Shown in pieces: positions 12,740-24,364 of a stretch of 64,000 nucleotides of DNA. Every line of letters begins with the position of its first letter. The stretch's first letter is position 1. The notes under the pieces were generated by a model, which was not told the origin of the DNA, searched no databases, and saw only the letters and a list, made by a program, of their open reading frames with translations. The position numbers and the translations under genes were made by a program. Origin of the DNA: Pyrrhoderma lamaoense (taxonomy: Eukaryota > Basidiomycota > Agaricomycetes > Hymenochaetales > Hymenochaetaceae); the NCBI GenBank assembly GCA_002794735.1, contig NBAZ01000009.1, positions 62,001 through 126,000 of the forward strand, in the 5' to 3' direction.

Positions 12740-14564
12740 GTATATGTTTTTATCTTAGTATGCTTCCTTACTTTTTTGGGTTTTGATTTTTTTATCTGTC
12801 TTTGTCAATTGACTCTCTCTCCCTCATAAAAACAATTTGTTCACTGTTAGAACTGTTTTTTTCTTTCTTCTTTTCTTCTCCTTTCTTGTTCGCTCTATAA
12901 TCGTCATGTATGTTTGTTTCTTATAACACCCTGTTGTCAATTTTCCATCTCTCTCTCTCTTTTCCTTAGTATCTCTTTCCATCCTCTTTGTCCATCTTGT
13001 TGTCTTATCTAATTGGTCTTAATTGTTTATTTCCTTTTTTTTCAACCTTATCGCGCTACCTCTCCGTTGACCTCTAACCTCGCACACATTCCTTCCTCTA
13101 TAATCATGCCCGCGCTCTGGCGTCTATCTATGTCTACATTTAGTTCTTATCATTCAACATCTAGTCTAGCTTATTCCAATGCGTTTCGTTTTTTTTAAAA
13201 CTCATCTACTAACATCACTTACCCAACTATATTTAAACCTCAATCTCGATATCAACTGTGCTTTACCATCAATCTCCATATTGTTCACTAAATTGTCAAC
13301 TGCTATCACTATCAACTGTCAACTTTCACGCTCTCTTTTAAGAAGAGTGTTTATCGTCTTGTTATTCTAGTTTTGATTCTCACTGCTACCCGTGACTTGT
13401 TCTTTTCTTTCGCAATCACCAATCCAATAGTTTCTTGGTACTGCTAACCATCACGTACTACTACTACTGCTATAGTTACGATTAAAACTCATGTTACGAT
13501 CGACATTCGTAGAACTTTTTTTTGTGGTTCCTGATATTACTTACATTACGAAGTTTGTACTTGTACGTTACTGAAAATCGACTTTTAGTTTTATCAACTA
13601 TAACATTGGTTTTTTCATTAAAAAATGTTTTGAATGGGACGATTCTTTTTATAGAGTACCATGTGTATCACAATACGGAGCTTCTTGTAGTTTCTGGTAT
13701 ACATCAATGCTGATAAACTTCTACAATTGACAGCAATATGAACCAAAAATGAGTACGTTGGAAGGTAGGTAGGTGGTAGGTATAAATCCGATGGAAGACT
13801 TGGAGAAGAATCTCGGATTTAAACACAACATTTTTTCACGAAGTTCAAATTAAAAACTGTAGGAAAAGACGCTTAGATTTGTGAAGATATACACAGATAC
13901 GTCGCAATTATGGTTATGTGTGCTAAAAGAAAGGTTGAATTGTGATTCGGAGATGCAACACTCATATACCAAATTTATTGTCATGTATGTAGTCAGAAAA
14001 GGTAGAGGGGATGTGTCATGGAAGAGTATCAAAAGCAGGTTCTAACAATGTTGAGTCGTCGAAGCAACCTGAGGATATTACAAGCACTGGCAGTTCTAGT
14101 AGGGCACAGCTACCTTATCCACCGAGAGAATAATCTCGTAGTCGCCGTAATCACGAGAAAACGACTTTCTACGTTAACGACATCTATACATCTATACATC
14201 TACAGCTACATGATACGATAGTACGATAGTCGAACAATAAGTGTGATGATACGAGGGGATGATACAATACGATTTTATATCCCGGGATCGCTCGACTTAA
14301 ACATGTTTTTTTTTCATGTTTTTTCATGTTCTTTATGTTTATCATGTTTATCATGTTATTTTTTTTGTATTTTCCGTATTTTTTCGTGTGCGAGTGTTTG
14401 TTCACTTGGTAATTTATTGATTATTGATTATTGATTCTCGTTTATAACCCCCCCACCCCCCATTGATAGTCATGTTTGTTATGTCTTAAGCGTCTTAATC
14501 TTAATCGCCTTAATCTATATTTTTTTTTTTCCTTTTTCTTCTTTTTGGCAGTTGTTGATGGTCA
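12740..14564. other. Intergenic, no gene seen
   Basis: Pyrimidine-rich then AT-rich DNA containing the probable 3' untranslated region of the preceding gene. It holds poly-T runs and a C-rich run near 14446-14461. No reading frame has coding texture. Confidence 0.5.
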
Positions 14565-15087
14565 AATGACTGGTGACTTGTTTTCAAGTTCGTTACTGAT
14601 AGATATTTTTTCTTGGTTTTATAAAACTATCCGCTTGCATATATATTAAGATAATTGGGTACATGTATGTGTGCGTATACATCACTTACAAGTTCAAGTT
14701 CAAGTTCAGATTATGCTCGTACATGTACATATACATCATGAATTATCATGAGCGCCTGTTGTAAAGAAGGAGGGAGGCCACGCATAAGGAGTAACATAAA
14801 AAGAAGTACGCCAGATACTTAGATAGCTCGAAAAAAAAGAATAAAAAGACGTATGCTTTTTTTTATTTCTCTCTTCATATCTTCTTGTATATACATTCAT
14901 GTTTTCGGTTGTATCAAGTTGTTGAAGGATACGAAGAAAAGAAATCTCTATTTCGTCATGATCACTATTATTCGTTAATGTGGTTCTTATGATAGTGGTA
15001 GTGTTAATATAAGTTAATTTGTAAGATCAACTTGAAGTAAGAGAAGCCTTTTAATGGTGGGTCGTATTAGTAAGTTAGTAAGTACAT
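14565..15087 (+). repeat. Left copy of a direct repeat flanking the inverted-repeat block
   Basis: This stretch is similar, in the same orientation, to 35270-35757. Shared anchors include GTTTTCGGTTGTATCAAG (14901 and 35568), the segment with ATGTGGTTCTTAT, and the end TTAGTAAGTACATG. The copies differ by many substitutions and small gaps, so they are older than the inverted-repeat arms. The left copy runs into a kinase-gene remnant (15014-15355) that the right copy lacks beyond this point. Ends are approximate. Confidence 0.8.
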
Positions 15088-15355
15088 GTGATGATACTCG
15101 TCGTCTGAGCTGGACATAAAGCTGACGAGCAAATCTTCTGAGCAGCGTTGATAATATAGCGTTGAAGATGCTTATCAAGGGCTTCATAATTGCTATTCGA
15201 CCTCCAATGGATGTCATTTCCTGGAGATCTTTCCAAATATACGTGTCTCCGTTGGTAGCAACACCGTCATTTTCAACCAAGAAACTTACTATCTTCTGAA
15301 TGTCGAATTCAGAACAAGGCGCGTGCATAGTTGGATCTTCTCCAAGATATCTCAT
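15014..15355 (-). pseudogene. Truncated FunK1-type kinase N-terminal fragment
   Basis: An open stretch starting at the ATG at 15355 reads SEFDIQKIVSFLVEND, then GDTYIWKDLQEM and ISIFNAILSTLLRR. This aligns with the N-terminal region of the complete FunK1 genes in this window (PEFDIDRISDYLITKK, GDSYNWRELETK, LENVFNAIIDAARE) but is clearly divergent. No kinase core follows. I read it as a remnant of a second FunK1 paralogue partly inside the flanking direct repeat. Confidence 0.6.
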
Positions 15356-16005
15356 AGATCATCTATAGGCGCCTCTTGTCTTGCATTGAACCTTCCTATG
15401 TATGTCAGAGGGAGCGTAGTGGTTGGAAACTTCAGGCGAGGGCTTGATCACATGTGAGATGAGTGAAGCCACCACTGTCACTGTGACCTCGCGCTTCTGG
15501 CCGCCTTAACAGTGACTTTGTAAGAATCTAAGAAAGTAAGAGTCGTGCTCTATTGTATAACCTATAAGTACATGCAGATGGTGGATGAAAACTGGTGAAA
15601 GTACTGGATGGGGTATACATGCAACCAAAAACATCAGTGTGACTCGTCTCTCCATTATGACTAAAGCACACGCATATAAAAATATGTTTCTCAGATCAAA
15701 GCCACTTAGCTTTATACATCATATGAGTTGATTATATTCCAAGACAGACATACAATCAAAGGTAACATGTTGTTAGAGAATGAATATAAATACACGTGTA
15801 AGTAGGTATATTGACAGAGTTGTTACAAGTGAGAGATCCGTGATATGAGTACAAATGCAAGATCAGATTTTGAAACTATAAGTGTAAGGCATGCGATCAC
15901 AGGTATGTTGGTTATGATTGAATCCATTCGGGTGAAACGTGTAAGAAACCCTATCCAAGTCTGGATGAAATAAGACAAGTGAACAGCCTAGAGATAAATT
16001 GGTTC

Positions 16006-18772
16006 TTACCTGGTCTTTTTCGAGTTACTGCCCGCTTTTTGTGGGTCATCATCTGCTCGTCTCTTGCTACCCTTGAAACGTGTTTCGTCGTGGTTGCCTT
16101 CCTCTTTGCTTAGTATGAGAGTAACTTCCATCTCCTCGAACTCAAAATCGGGAATCTGAAACAAAATGGCATCGTGCAGTCGATCTGTGTCGGGAAAGCG
16201 GATTGGTTCCGAACTCGGTGTACTGGCCTCCGCATTTGTGTAAGAGTACAACATAACTTCTCGAAAACATTCTATAAGAAGTCCTTGTTTTAGGAAAGCA
16301 TGAGGGATGGATTGTATAATTTTTGTAAAAGTCCTCTCGTTTGTGAGAAATTTCGATCGTTCATCCACAGACATGTCACCGGGAAACAGCATATAGTAAT
16401 ACTCCTTTTGTTTGTCGAGTCTATCCTGATCCTCTTCATCTGTCGAGGGAGAAGCCTTGTATAAAAGTGACATCCAGACGATTATCCACCAGAGAGACTC
16501 CAAGTCGTGTATGTAGTTATAGAAGATACCACGATCTTCACCTCCTTTGATAACCGCTTGCTGTACTTGTTTCTCGTACGTGCTGAGGAAAAGAAGTCCG
16601 TAAATGATTTTTTTTTTATCTGTGTCCTAAACTGATGATCCTGACGCGCAATTTCGACTGCCATGAAGTTAGGTGTTCCCTAATGTCAATGTGAGCTCCA
16701 AGAAATAAAATATTGAGCAAGAAGAGAATATATACGCACAGTGCGGATGTCATGCTGGCCACCCCACCCTACCTTCTTGGCATACTCAAAGTCTCCGATT
16801 AATCCTCGCTTCTCTTTACTAACAGGATCCTCATACAAGTATAAATTGCCGGCACTAATGTCTCGATGGACCCACCCTGCTTCGTGCAATATCAACAGTG
16901 CTGTGAGATAGACAGTGAGACAATTGTTGTGCACTATAGAAAGGTGCAGACTTACTCTTCAACGCATCAACTATGACAATATACATCTCCTTGGTATTTC
17001 TGATTTTGTAAAATGGGGTTGCAACTTCTTTGTACACGATCCTGTGATGCTTCCGGTGATAATATCTTGCACGTTTATTTTTTTCCAGCTCACGCACTAG
17101 ACGCCGCCCCTCTGTCTTCAGCAGCTCCTCTATCCCAGGCAGATTGGCGGATTTACCCTTATATGAAGCCTGATTCAAGGGAACAGGGAACTTGTATGAT
17201 ATCGACCCATCAGGAGATTCACCACGTAGGATCGTCTTTTCCGTATGGTCTTCCTTACCACATGCCATCACACTCTCCGCTGCTATCGGATTTAGGGTAT
17301 GCTCTATGAAAAATTGCCTCTTCTCCGCATCCTTGATATCATCAAGGATCATCCTGTGCAAGACATCCTCCGTCTCCCGTTCTTCGCTCGGCCAGTAGTC
17401 CTTGATAACCACCTCATCGCCATCATGTCTTGAACCCTTCCGTGCATGCCAAATCCTAGTGCCGGAACCAAGGATATCAGTTGCCTTATCCCCAACAATC
17501 ATGTCCTGTTCGCTTGTATGATAGTGCTCTCCCGCAACCTCGAAGTCGTATTTTCGCCCATTCCTTTCAAGCTCTGGCTTCACCGTCATATCCCACCCAA
17601 GTTCCTCCTTGTTAGCAAATGACAGGGAGAGAAAGAGTCGTATTAATTCCTTATATTGCTGCAAACATATTAATAATAAAAAACAGAAGAGTATGCAGAC
17701 TATCTCCAACATACAGTCTGAAAATCAAAGCTTTCACAGCTTATGACCATAGCCCGAGTGGCAATCCATAACTTTATGTTTGTCTTCTCGATGTTGAAGC
17801 CGAAAGTAAATCTCCGACAGGGATCGATCGCTAATACGTGTTGCATGCTATGCACAGCCTGAGAGATATTCTACAGATATGTACAGATCAGTTTCTTTAC
17901 AAATCAAGCTGAAGAAAAGAGCATACTTCAAATTCGTCATTGCTGTGCCTATTTGTTTTGAAGGCAAAGCAAGCCGCTATATTATACCATATAGTGTTGT
18001 TTTCTTTCGTTTCATCGGAGTCTTGTATTACTAGGAACCCGTCTGGCTTGATATCACTCCTTCTCACTGACCATGGTGCATGGTTTCCATCAGTGGATAG
18101 CACCAGTGTTGGGGTTTCATCGATTCCACTGGTTTCCCGAGCAGCATCAATGATAGCATTGAAGACGTTCTCAAGAGGCTCGTTATACGTCATGCTTTCA
18201 TTTGCTTTGGTTTTCGTCTCGAGTTCCCTCCAGTTATAGGAGTCTCCTCTCCTCTTGAGATGTTTTTTCGTTATTAGATAGTCTGATATTCTATCAATAT
18301 CGAATTCAGGACGCAGAGGGGGGATAATCGATGTGCGATACTCCGATGTCCCCCAGGGAACAGTTGACCCTAGTTGCTCTATAATGGCCTTCCGCTGAGA
18401 GTTGACATAGTCACAGCGACACTCTTCAATAACCGCCAAACGAGCTTTTACGGGCGAATCCCCAAGTAACGTCGGAGCGCTCCTTGCTGCACTGGAGGGA
18501 GCAGTTTGGGAGCTTATCCTTGAAGACGAAGTAGGGCCCGCTAAGGACCGGGGAAGAGGGGCTATAATTCTTTCGCCGATTGCATCCGGCACGACTCTTT
18601 GTACTACGTCGGGCAACTTGTTAGACGAAGCACCTGCCGTCCCAAGCTCAAGGGCCGTGCTGATATACGGAGAAACGGGTTCACTTATCGGAGCTGTAGC
18701 ATGAGGTGATATTAGTAGTTTTTCACCCAGTGTATGTGATCTTTCGCTCCCAGAGTGAGAGTTGAGCACCAT
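16006..18772 (-). CDS. FunK1-type fungal protein kinase, left-arm copy (one frameshift)
   Basis: Starts at the ATG at 18772 in a good context (CACCATGG). Exons are 18772-17927, 17870-17715, 17658-16956, 16933-16740 and 16679-16006, and all phases agree, giving about 857 residues. Residues 1-110 are Ser/Pro-rich; 130-330 are the FunK1 N-terminal region. The kinase core has VHRDISAGN with catalytic HRD at about 591-593 and Asn598, DFE at about 616-618 in place of DFG, and GTPNFMAVEI as activation/P+1 segment, then HDLESLWWIIVW, a hallmark of this fungal-only family. The tail is basic (GSNSKKTR). Lesion: one base is missing at about 16531-16541 relative to the right-arm copy, shifting the frame just before the HDLESLWW segment. 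FunK1 kinases are expanded in Agaricomycetes, and their substrates are mostly unknown. Whether this copy is functional is uncertain. Confidence 0.88.
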
Positions 18773-18907
18773 GGTGAAGGATGCTAGATACTAGTAGTAA
18801 GTTGAATTGTGAATGTCAAAGGTAAACGCGATAGAGTCGCGTGCAGTCACAACGTGACATAATAAAGTCACGTGCCTTTTTAAACACAATGCATTTCATA
18901 TGATTAT

Positions 18908-19737
18908 GATAGTTTGATTCACTTGATGTCCTGTCTCGGGAAGAAATATCGTGTTACAAAGCCCACGTGTCCCGCATTTTTGCACAGCATAGTAGCTAGT
19001 ACTCTTAGTTGTCTCTACTCGTATGTGTGTAGGATGCTAATGTTGGGATTTTGAGAATTTTGCTTTGAAATCACTTAATCTGTACGTTGTATTATAAGAG
19101 GATGGTGTATCTGACAATATATCACAATCATAATATAATGCATGTATAAGAAAAGTAGTCTCCTACTCAATCCTCTCTTCTTCTCTTCTCTTCTTCCTTT
19201 CTTCCATCATCCCCGTTCTACCCGTTTGTTCTTCCAACTTTCTGGTTTCTTTATTCTAAGCACGATTGAATACGACCGAGAAAGGAAAAGCACAACCACA
19301 AAACACGTATAAAAACACTCCCTTTCATTAATTCTACCATATACAATCCACCCAATCCATATCATATCATATCATATCATATCGAACCATCACCAGACTT
19401 GACACAGACTCAACTCCAGAATCCCTTTTGGATCAGACTTAGAACAAGAAGTGCCAATGGAACAGACCAAGAAAGGTGTCTCTCAGATGATAGGTATATC
19501 AGAAAAAAAAGGAAAACCCCAAATATACCAATCGTTGCCGTCCGTCTCCTCCATCAGTTGTCCCTCCGTCTCTGATCTTCTTTAACGGGTTCGTTACCAT
19601 CATTACTTTGGTGTGGGTGAGGTAGCGTGCATGATGTGGTGCTTGAGAGGCGTAGGATTTTGGGCTCTTCGTTATCACTGTTCCCGACTGACTACTCCGC
19701 GCCCACGCCCACGTCCGCATCGACGTCCCCAACTTCA
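18908..19737 (+). repeat. Dispersed repeat, copy 1 (left arm)
   Basis: Runs from GATAGTTTGATTCAC to GTCCCCAACTTCA. It matches 23238-24249 in the same orientation and 30019-30853 inverted, with divergent parts at 35778-36450. It includes a TATAAAAA motif (about 19309), a (ATATC)5 microsatellite (about 19357) and pyrimidine-rich stretches. It lies between the kinase start and the broken end of the adenylate cyclase pseudogene. Relative to copy 2 it lacks a 16-base palindromic insert near its start and about 160 bases near its end. No terminal repeats or transposase were seen. Confidence 0.85.
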
Positions 19738-22098
19738 GGATCGACGCCAATACTAAACCTGAGCGTTCGTGCGATATCCACAGCAGTACGATGTGAGACA
19801 TAATCTCAATGCCCGCGATTCGCAATGATAAAGAGTTCTTCCAATTCAGAAAGGTTCCAGATTATGGTATCTGGTCGTAGATTGACTGCAGGCAAAAGAT
19901 TGTAGTAACTGAAAAAAGGGAGACTTCAAATAGATCATTGACAAGTCCATCTGGCGATACCCAGCCTTCTGCAGCACGGATATGAGTAGTCTCAACTTTA
20001 TCAAGGGGCTCGTGCTTTCGGGTCACTACATGAGCAGATCCCTGTCTTGAGATCACAGCCAATGCATCCCCAGAAATTGTGACGTGTATTGTCCAGCCGA
20101 CAAAGTAAACCTCTTTATTTCCGGAACAACAACTTCCAGTATACCCAGCACATATTTCTTGCCTGATGTATCTGTAATACCGTATTCCATTTGGTTAACT
20201 TCAGTTAGAGGGATGAGACACGCCGTATCTCATCGTCCTCAGGCATGTTTGAGTTACAATTACGTCCATAAGACCAAGAACACGTAGCTGTCTCAATTCA
20301 GCGGAATCCGCAAAAATTTTTCTATTGTTTAAATACTGCTGATACACCACAGACATCCCGTTAAGATCAAGCTGGATTTTGAGCAGTTTGTTTCCAGAAA
20401 GATCTAAATAACGCAACACATTGTTGTGACTCCTAAATCAATAACGTAAATACTCTAGGTTGCAAGACTAAAGAATTTCCTTACCAACTCCAATCGAATT
20501 CCCAATTATGAAAATTGTATATCAAACCATTGCTACCAATATCCAGTACTGTTAACTCGTCGACTTCCCATGCTCAGAGGGAAGAACTTGGAGTAAGATG
20601 ATGCTGTCTAAGTGATGACGCTGCTGCTGATAAATTACGAAGATCGTCCTGTGTATGCGATACAAGTGCTGAAGTGTCATATTGACCGAAGTTGTCAACA
20701 CTTGTAACTGAGCTAGGGGGTTCATGCCAGTTGATAAGCAACTTCGGTGTTACATTGGTTGTTTCCAAAGACTCGCATCGTAACATGCTTGCGGGCAACT
20801 CCGTTAGACAGTTATTATGGGCATTAAGAGTTACAAGTTGTTGCAGTTGTCCAATGCTTTCTGGCAAAGCATCTAGTTGATTATCTGAACATGTTAAGTT
20901 TTTTTATCTGTGTAAGTAAACCAAGAGTTTCGGGAAAGACATATATAGATAGAATGCGTTATGATCAGGATGAAGCGTCTTAAGAGGTGTAAGGTATGTA
21001 GAGGCAGATTCATCCGAACGATTGAGTTTGGCTTGGGGGTGTCCAGAGATATAAGGCAAAGTGGGCAGGAAGTGAAGGTCCAGGAAAGATCGTAAGTTCA
21101 AGTTGAGTTATGCCATTGTGAGAAGAGTCAAGTACCTGCGTGCAGGGCCCCTTGCTAAATCATGTGATTATATTTAGGAACTGTAATATTAAATATAGGT
21201 GCAAAATTTTAGCATACCTTGTCTCCCAAGAAGTTGCTTTTGAATGTAAAATTTAACAAAAAACTAGTTTCCTCCGAACCTGATGTCTGTAATCCATCTG
21301 CGACGTCATATCCAGCTTACTTGAGTCTTCTTCGAATAAGGTCGGCAGGCCGTTCAGTAGGAGATAGGATTATAAGGATATGTTCTTTAAGTTGTTTATA
21401 GTTTATAAAAACTGTGGCTCGAAATTATTGTCATATGCACCCCGTTCCCGTTCTTCCACATACATCGTGTGTGTGTCTCTCGTCACATCCAACGATAACT
21501 TCTGATTCGATATCGGTAACAGCTCAACAACGGTTGTTGAAGGGATATTTTACTGAATGATATGTTCCGTCACTCCGATATATATGATTCTGATACATAG
21601 GTATACTCTATGCCCGCTTAGGATTCCGTGTTCGCCATCGCTGATAGTTTACTGCCTGTTGGGGACGTTCCGCGCCCAGTGAGTCTGATGCGTCCGAGTC
21701 CGTGTAGTTCATGATATCTAGCATACCATCGTGTCCTTCAGCATCCCAGCTTTCTGAAGCTGCCCATCCCTGGCTGAAAAAACTCGATAGGAAAAGATAG
21801 TTCACCATTCCCATTGTGTTGATTTGAATCCAGATTTGAGCCGGATACTTTGAGCAAGTGGGTTTTGGGGAGACCCTATTTGTACTGAAGTTCGGCAGGG
21901 CTCTACGGTGATGAAGGGCATCACACATGAAGAATGGATTTCTGAGATATGAAGGTTGTAATTGAATATACGGACGAGATAAAAGGGGATGTTGCCAAAA
22001 GATGAAGGCCTGCTACTGATGCGCTGAAACTACTAAACTGTTAACTGCTTTCAAGCTCGCTACCTCGTGAGCTTTTACTCGCGTTCTCGCTCGACATA
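19738..22098 (-). pseudogene. Adenylate cyclase (fungal type) pseudogene, left-arm copy
   Basis: Read on the minus strand it contains, in order: a Ser-rich stretch; a short segment with ESWDAEGHDGMLDIMNY, which I take for the G-alpha-binding region (inference); an RA (Ras-association) domain end with PTERPADLIRRRLK, a stop where Gln is expected, then AGYDVADGL and SFLLNFTFKSNFLG; LRR units with MPESIGQLQQLVTLNAHNN and MLRYLDLSGNKL; and the PP2C-like part with VLGLMDV, GDALAVISRQGSAHVV, IRAAEGWVSPDGLVNDLFEV and LSELEELFIIANRGH. The order matches fungal Cyr1/Cac1/Uac1 proteins. There are several stops and frame changes, and the class III cyclase catalytic domain is absent: homology ends where the dispersed repeat begins. 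It is non-functional as a cyclase. Confidence 0.88.
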
Positions 22099-22362
22099 CT
22101 TTCACGAGTACCTCAAGATTATTATTCATCATGAAATCGTATAGTTATCATAGCCACAGAACACATATATATGAAAAACAAGAATAGATAAACATTGCCA
22201 GACGCAAAAAGAAGATGCCTCGCTGATCCTAGTATCCAATGATTCACAATTCTCTCTCAATTGACTTTCGTGACAGCTTTATTTGAGTGATCGTTGTAAA
22301 TTATAAACTGTATTGGGATATCAATGAATGTCAAGTCCAGTATGAAAGATAGAAATCCTTAC

Positions 22363-22963
22363 ATCGTCTTTTTCAGTGAGCATGGCTTCGGCTCTCACAC
22401 TTTCTTCAAATTCAATCCGTATCCAAAAGTTATGTAAAGGAAGACTCCTATAGTAGAGGATGTCTTTCGAGCCTTTCTTAGTCACGATGATATCTGTCTT
22501 CTCAAGTTGTTAGGCATATTGTGACAGCTACTGTAAATATATCATATACTTACCTTAGGCTTGTCCATCCACATTATTGTTTTTATCTGAAGCATCTCTG
22601 AAGCTTGGGTTATGTGATATCGTGTGAAAACTATTCATAAAATTATGTTTGAGTATGCATTATGATTAGTTATGATTGAGAGTCACCTTGAGTTTTCCGC
22701 CCTCGTAACCGATCCCCAATCTCTTCAAGTCGTTCGTTGAACAAGTCCCTTCTCGACTTGGGAATGTCGACAGCACGTCCATGGTAGTTGGCGATTACAT
22801 GCGTCATGTTTGCTTTGCGATAGAGAGTGCTATAGGAAATAACCAGCATTATATATACGAATAGATGCAGAAATTTTGTTCTATTGTTGTTCGGAAAACA
22901 TTGGATGATTATGTTCATCCAGGTGTGCCCGAGACATGCTGAGCCTGAGATATTGGCCTCCAA
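22363..22963 (-). pseudogene. Unrecognised three-exon gene fragment, left-arm copy
   Basis: Three coding-like exons with good splice sites lie on the minus strand: about 22806-22689 (HGRAVDIPKSRRDLFNERLE), about 22598-22554 (MLQIKTIMWMDKPK, then GTAAGT) and about 22497-22363 (KKGSKDILYYRSLPLHNFWI, then IEFEESVRAEAM, then GTAAGG). No start or end is certain and I do not recognise the family. It lies upstream of the adenylate cyclase pseudogene in the same orientation and could be another captured gene piece. Confidence 0.45.
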
Positions 22964-23237
22964 GAGTACAATTAGCAGCCTTGTATAGCCTCAGTGTGAT
23001 TAGGAAGGCATTTGAAACTTGTTAGATTTTTCAGGTGGCGAAGAATCAAAAGAGAAAACTCGGGAGACAGATAGCAGACAAGTTTCAGATTCAGATTCAG
23101 ATTCAGAAGCAAGGACAATTGTTGAGGGGAACAATGCTGTACACCAGCATAATGTTATTGCTTGATATAGCTTATTGTTTCTTATTTCTGTTTTTCAAAA
23201 GACCTGGGATCAGTGTGGAGGTGTAAACAGCCGCGTC

Positions 23238-24249
23238 GATAGTTTGATTCACTATGTATTACATAGCATTGATGTCCTGTCTCGGGAAGAAATATCGTGT
23301 TACAAAGCCCACGTGTCCCGCATTTTTGCACAGCATAGTAGCTAGTACTCTTAGTTGTCTCTACTCGTATGTGTGTAGGATGCTAATGTTGGGATTTTGA
23401 GAATTTTGCTTTGAAATCACTTAATCTGTACGTTGTATTATAAGAGGATGGTGTATCTGACAATATATCACAATCATAATATAATGCATGTATAAGAAAA
23501 GTAGTCTCCTACTCAATCCTCTCTTCTTCTCTTCTCTTCTTCCTTTCTTCCATCATCCCCGTTCTACCCGTTTGTTCTTCCAACTTTCTGGTTTCTTTAT
23601 TCTAAGCACGATTGAATATGACCGAGAAGAGAAGGCACAAACACAAAACACGTATAAAAACACTCCCTTTCATTAATTCTACCATATACAATCCACCCAA
23701 TCCATATCATATCATATCATATCATATCATATCGAACCATCACCAGACTTGACACAGACTCAACTCCAGAATCCCTTTTGGATCAGACTTAGAACAAGAA
23801 GTGCCAATGGAACAGACCAAGAAAGGTGTCTCTCAGATGATAGGTATATCAGAAAAAAAAGGAAACCCCGAAATATACCAATCGTTGCCGTCCGTCTCCT
23901 CCATCAGTTGTCCCTCCGTCTTTGATCTTCTATGAAACGGGTGCGTTACCATCATTGCTTTGATGTGGGTGAGGTAGCGTGCATGATGTGGTGCTTGAGA
24001 GGCGTAGGAGTTTGGGCTCAGTACGCGTGTGGTACTAGGTTTGGGAGTGAGGAAGGTGTGCAGGGTTAGGATTGGGATGTGCTGAGTGTTTGGATGGTTT
24101 TGAGGACTTCTTTTGAAGTTGAGGAAGAGGGAGGGAGAGTTTGGGAAAAGCGTTAAAATTCGGAACTTTGTTTATATACTTCTTTATCACTGTTCCCGAC
24201 TGACTACTCCGCGCCCACGCCCACGTCCGCATCGACGTCCCCAACTTCA
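23238..24249 (+). repeat. Dispersed repeat, copy 2 (inner edge of left arm and spacer)
   Basis: This is the longest copy. It has the same ends as copy 1 (GATAGTTTGATTCAC and CCCCAACTTCA), but also a 16-base palindromic insert at 23253-23268 (centre CTATGTATTACATAG), a sixth ATATC unit at about 23704, and about 160 extra bases at about 24018-24183. Its first 99 bases also exist at the inner end of the right arm (26417-26515), so the inner breakpoint of the inverted repeat lies inside this element. Confidence 0.85.
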
Positions 24250-24364
24250 TTATCCTCAAAAACGATGTGAAGGAGTGACGAACGACAAATCCAGCTCTCT
24301 CGTCGGGAACTCTTTTTTTTTGTGTACTGGGGTAAGTCTTATTGATGTGCGGGTTTGAGAGGTC

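Larger units (their letters stand above)
15552..23336 (+). repeat. Left arm of a large inverted repeat (about 7.8 kb)
   Basis: This arm is the reverse complement of 26417-34214. Paired positions sum to 49753 at the inner end and 49766 at the outer end, so the right arm is 13 bases longer overall. Five of those bases are one extra unit of a 5-base repeat (5 units here at about 19357, 6 on the right at about 30373). Identity is very high, with scattered substitutions. The outer edge is sharp: similarity stops after ATTGTATAAC here and GTTATACAAT on the right. It carries a FunK1 gene, a dispersed repeat, an adenylate cyclase pseudogene and an unrecognised fragment. Confidence 0.95.
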
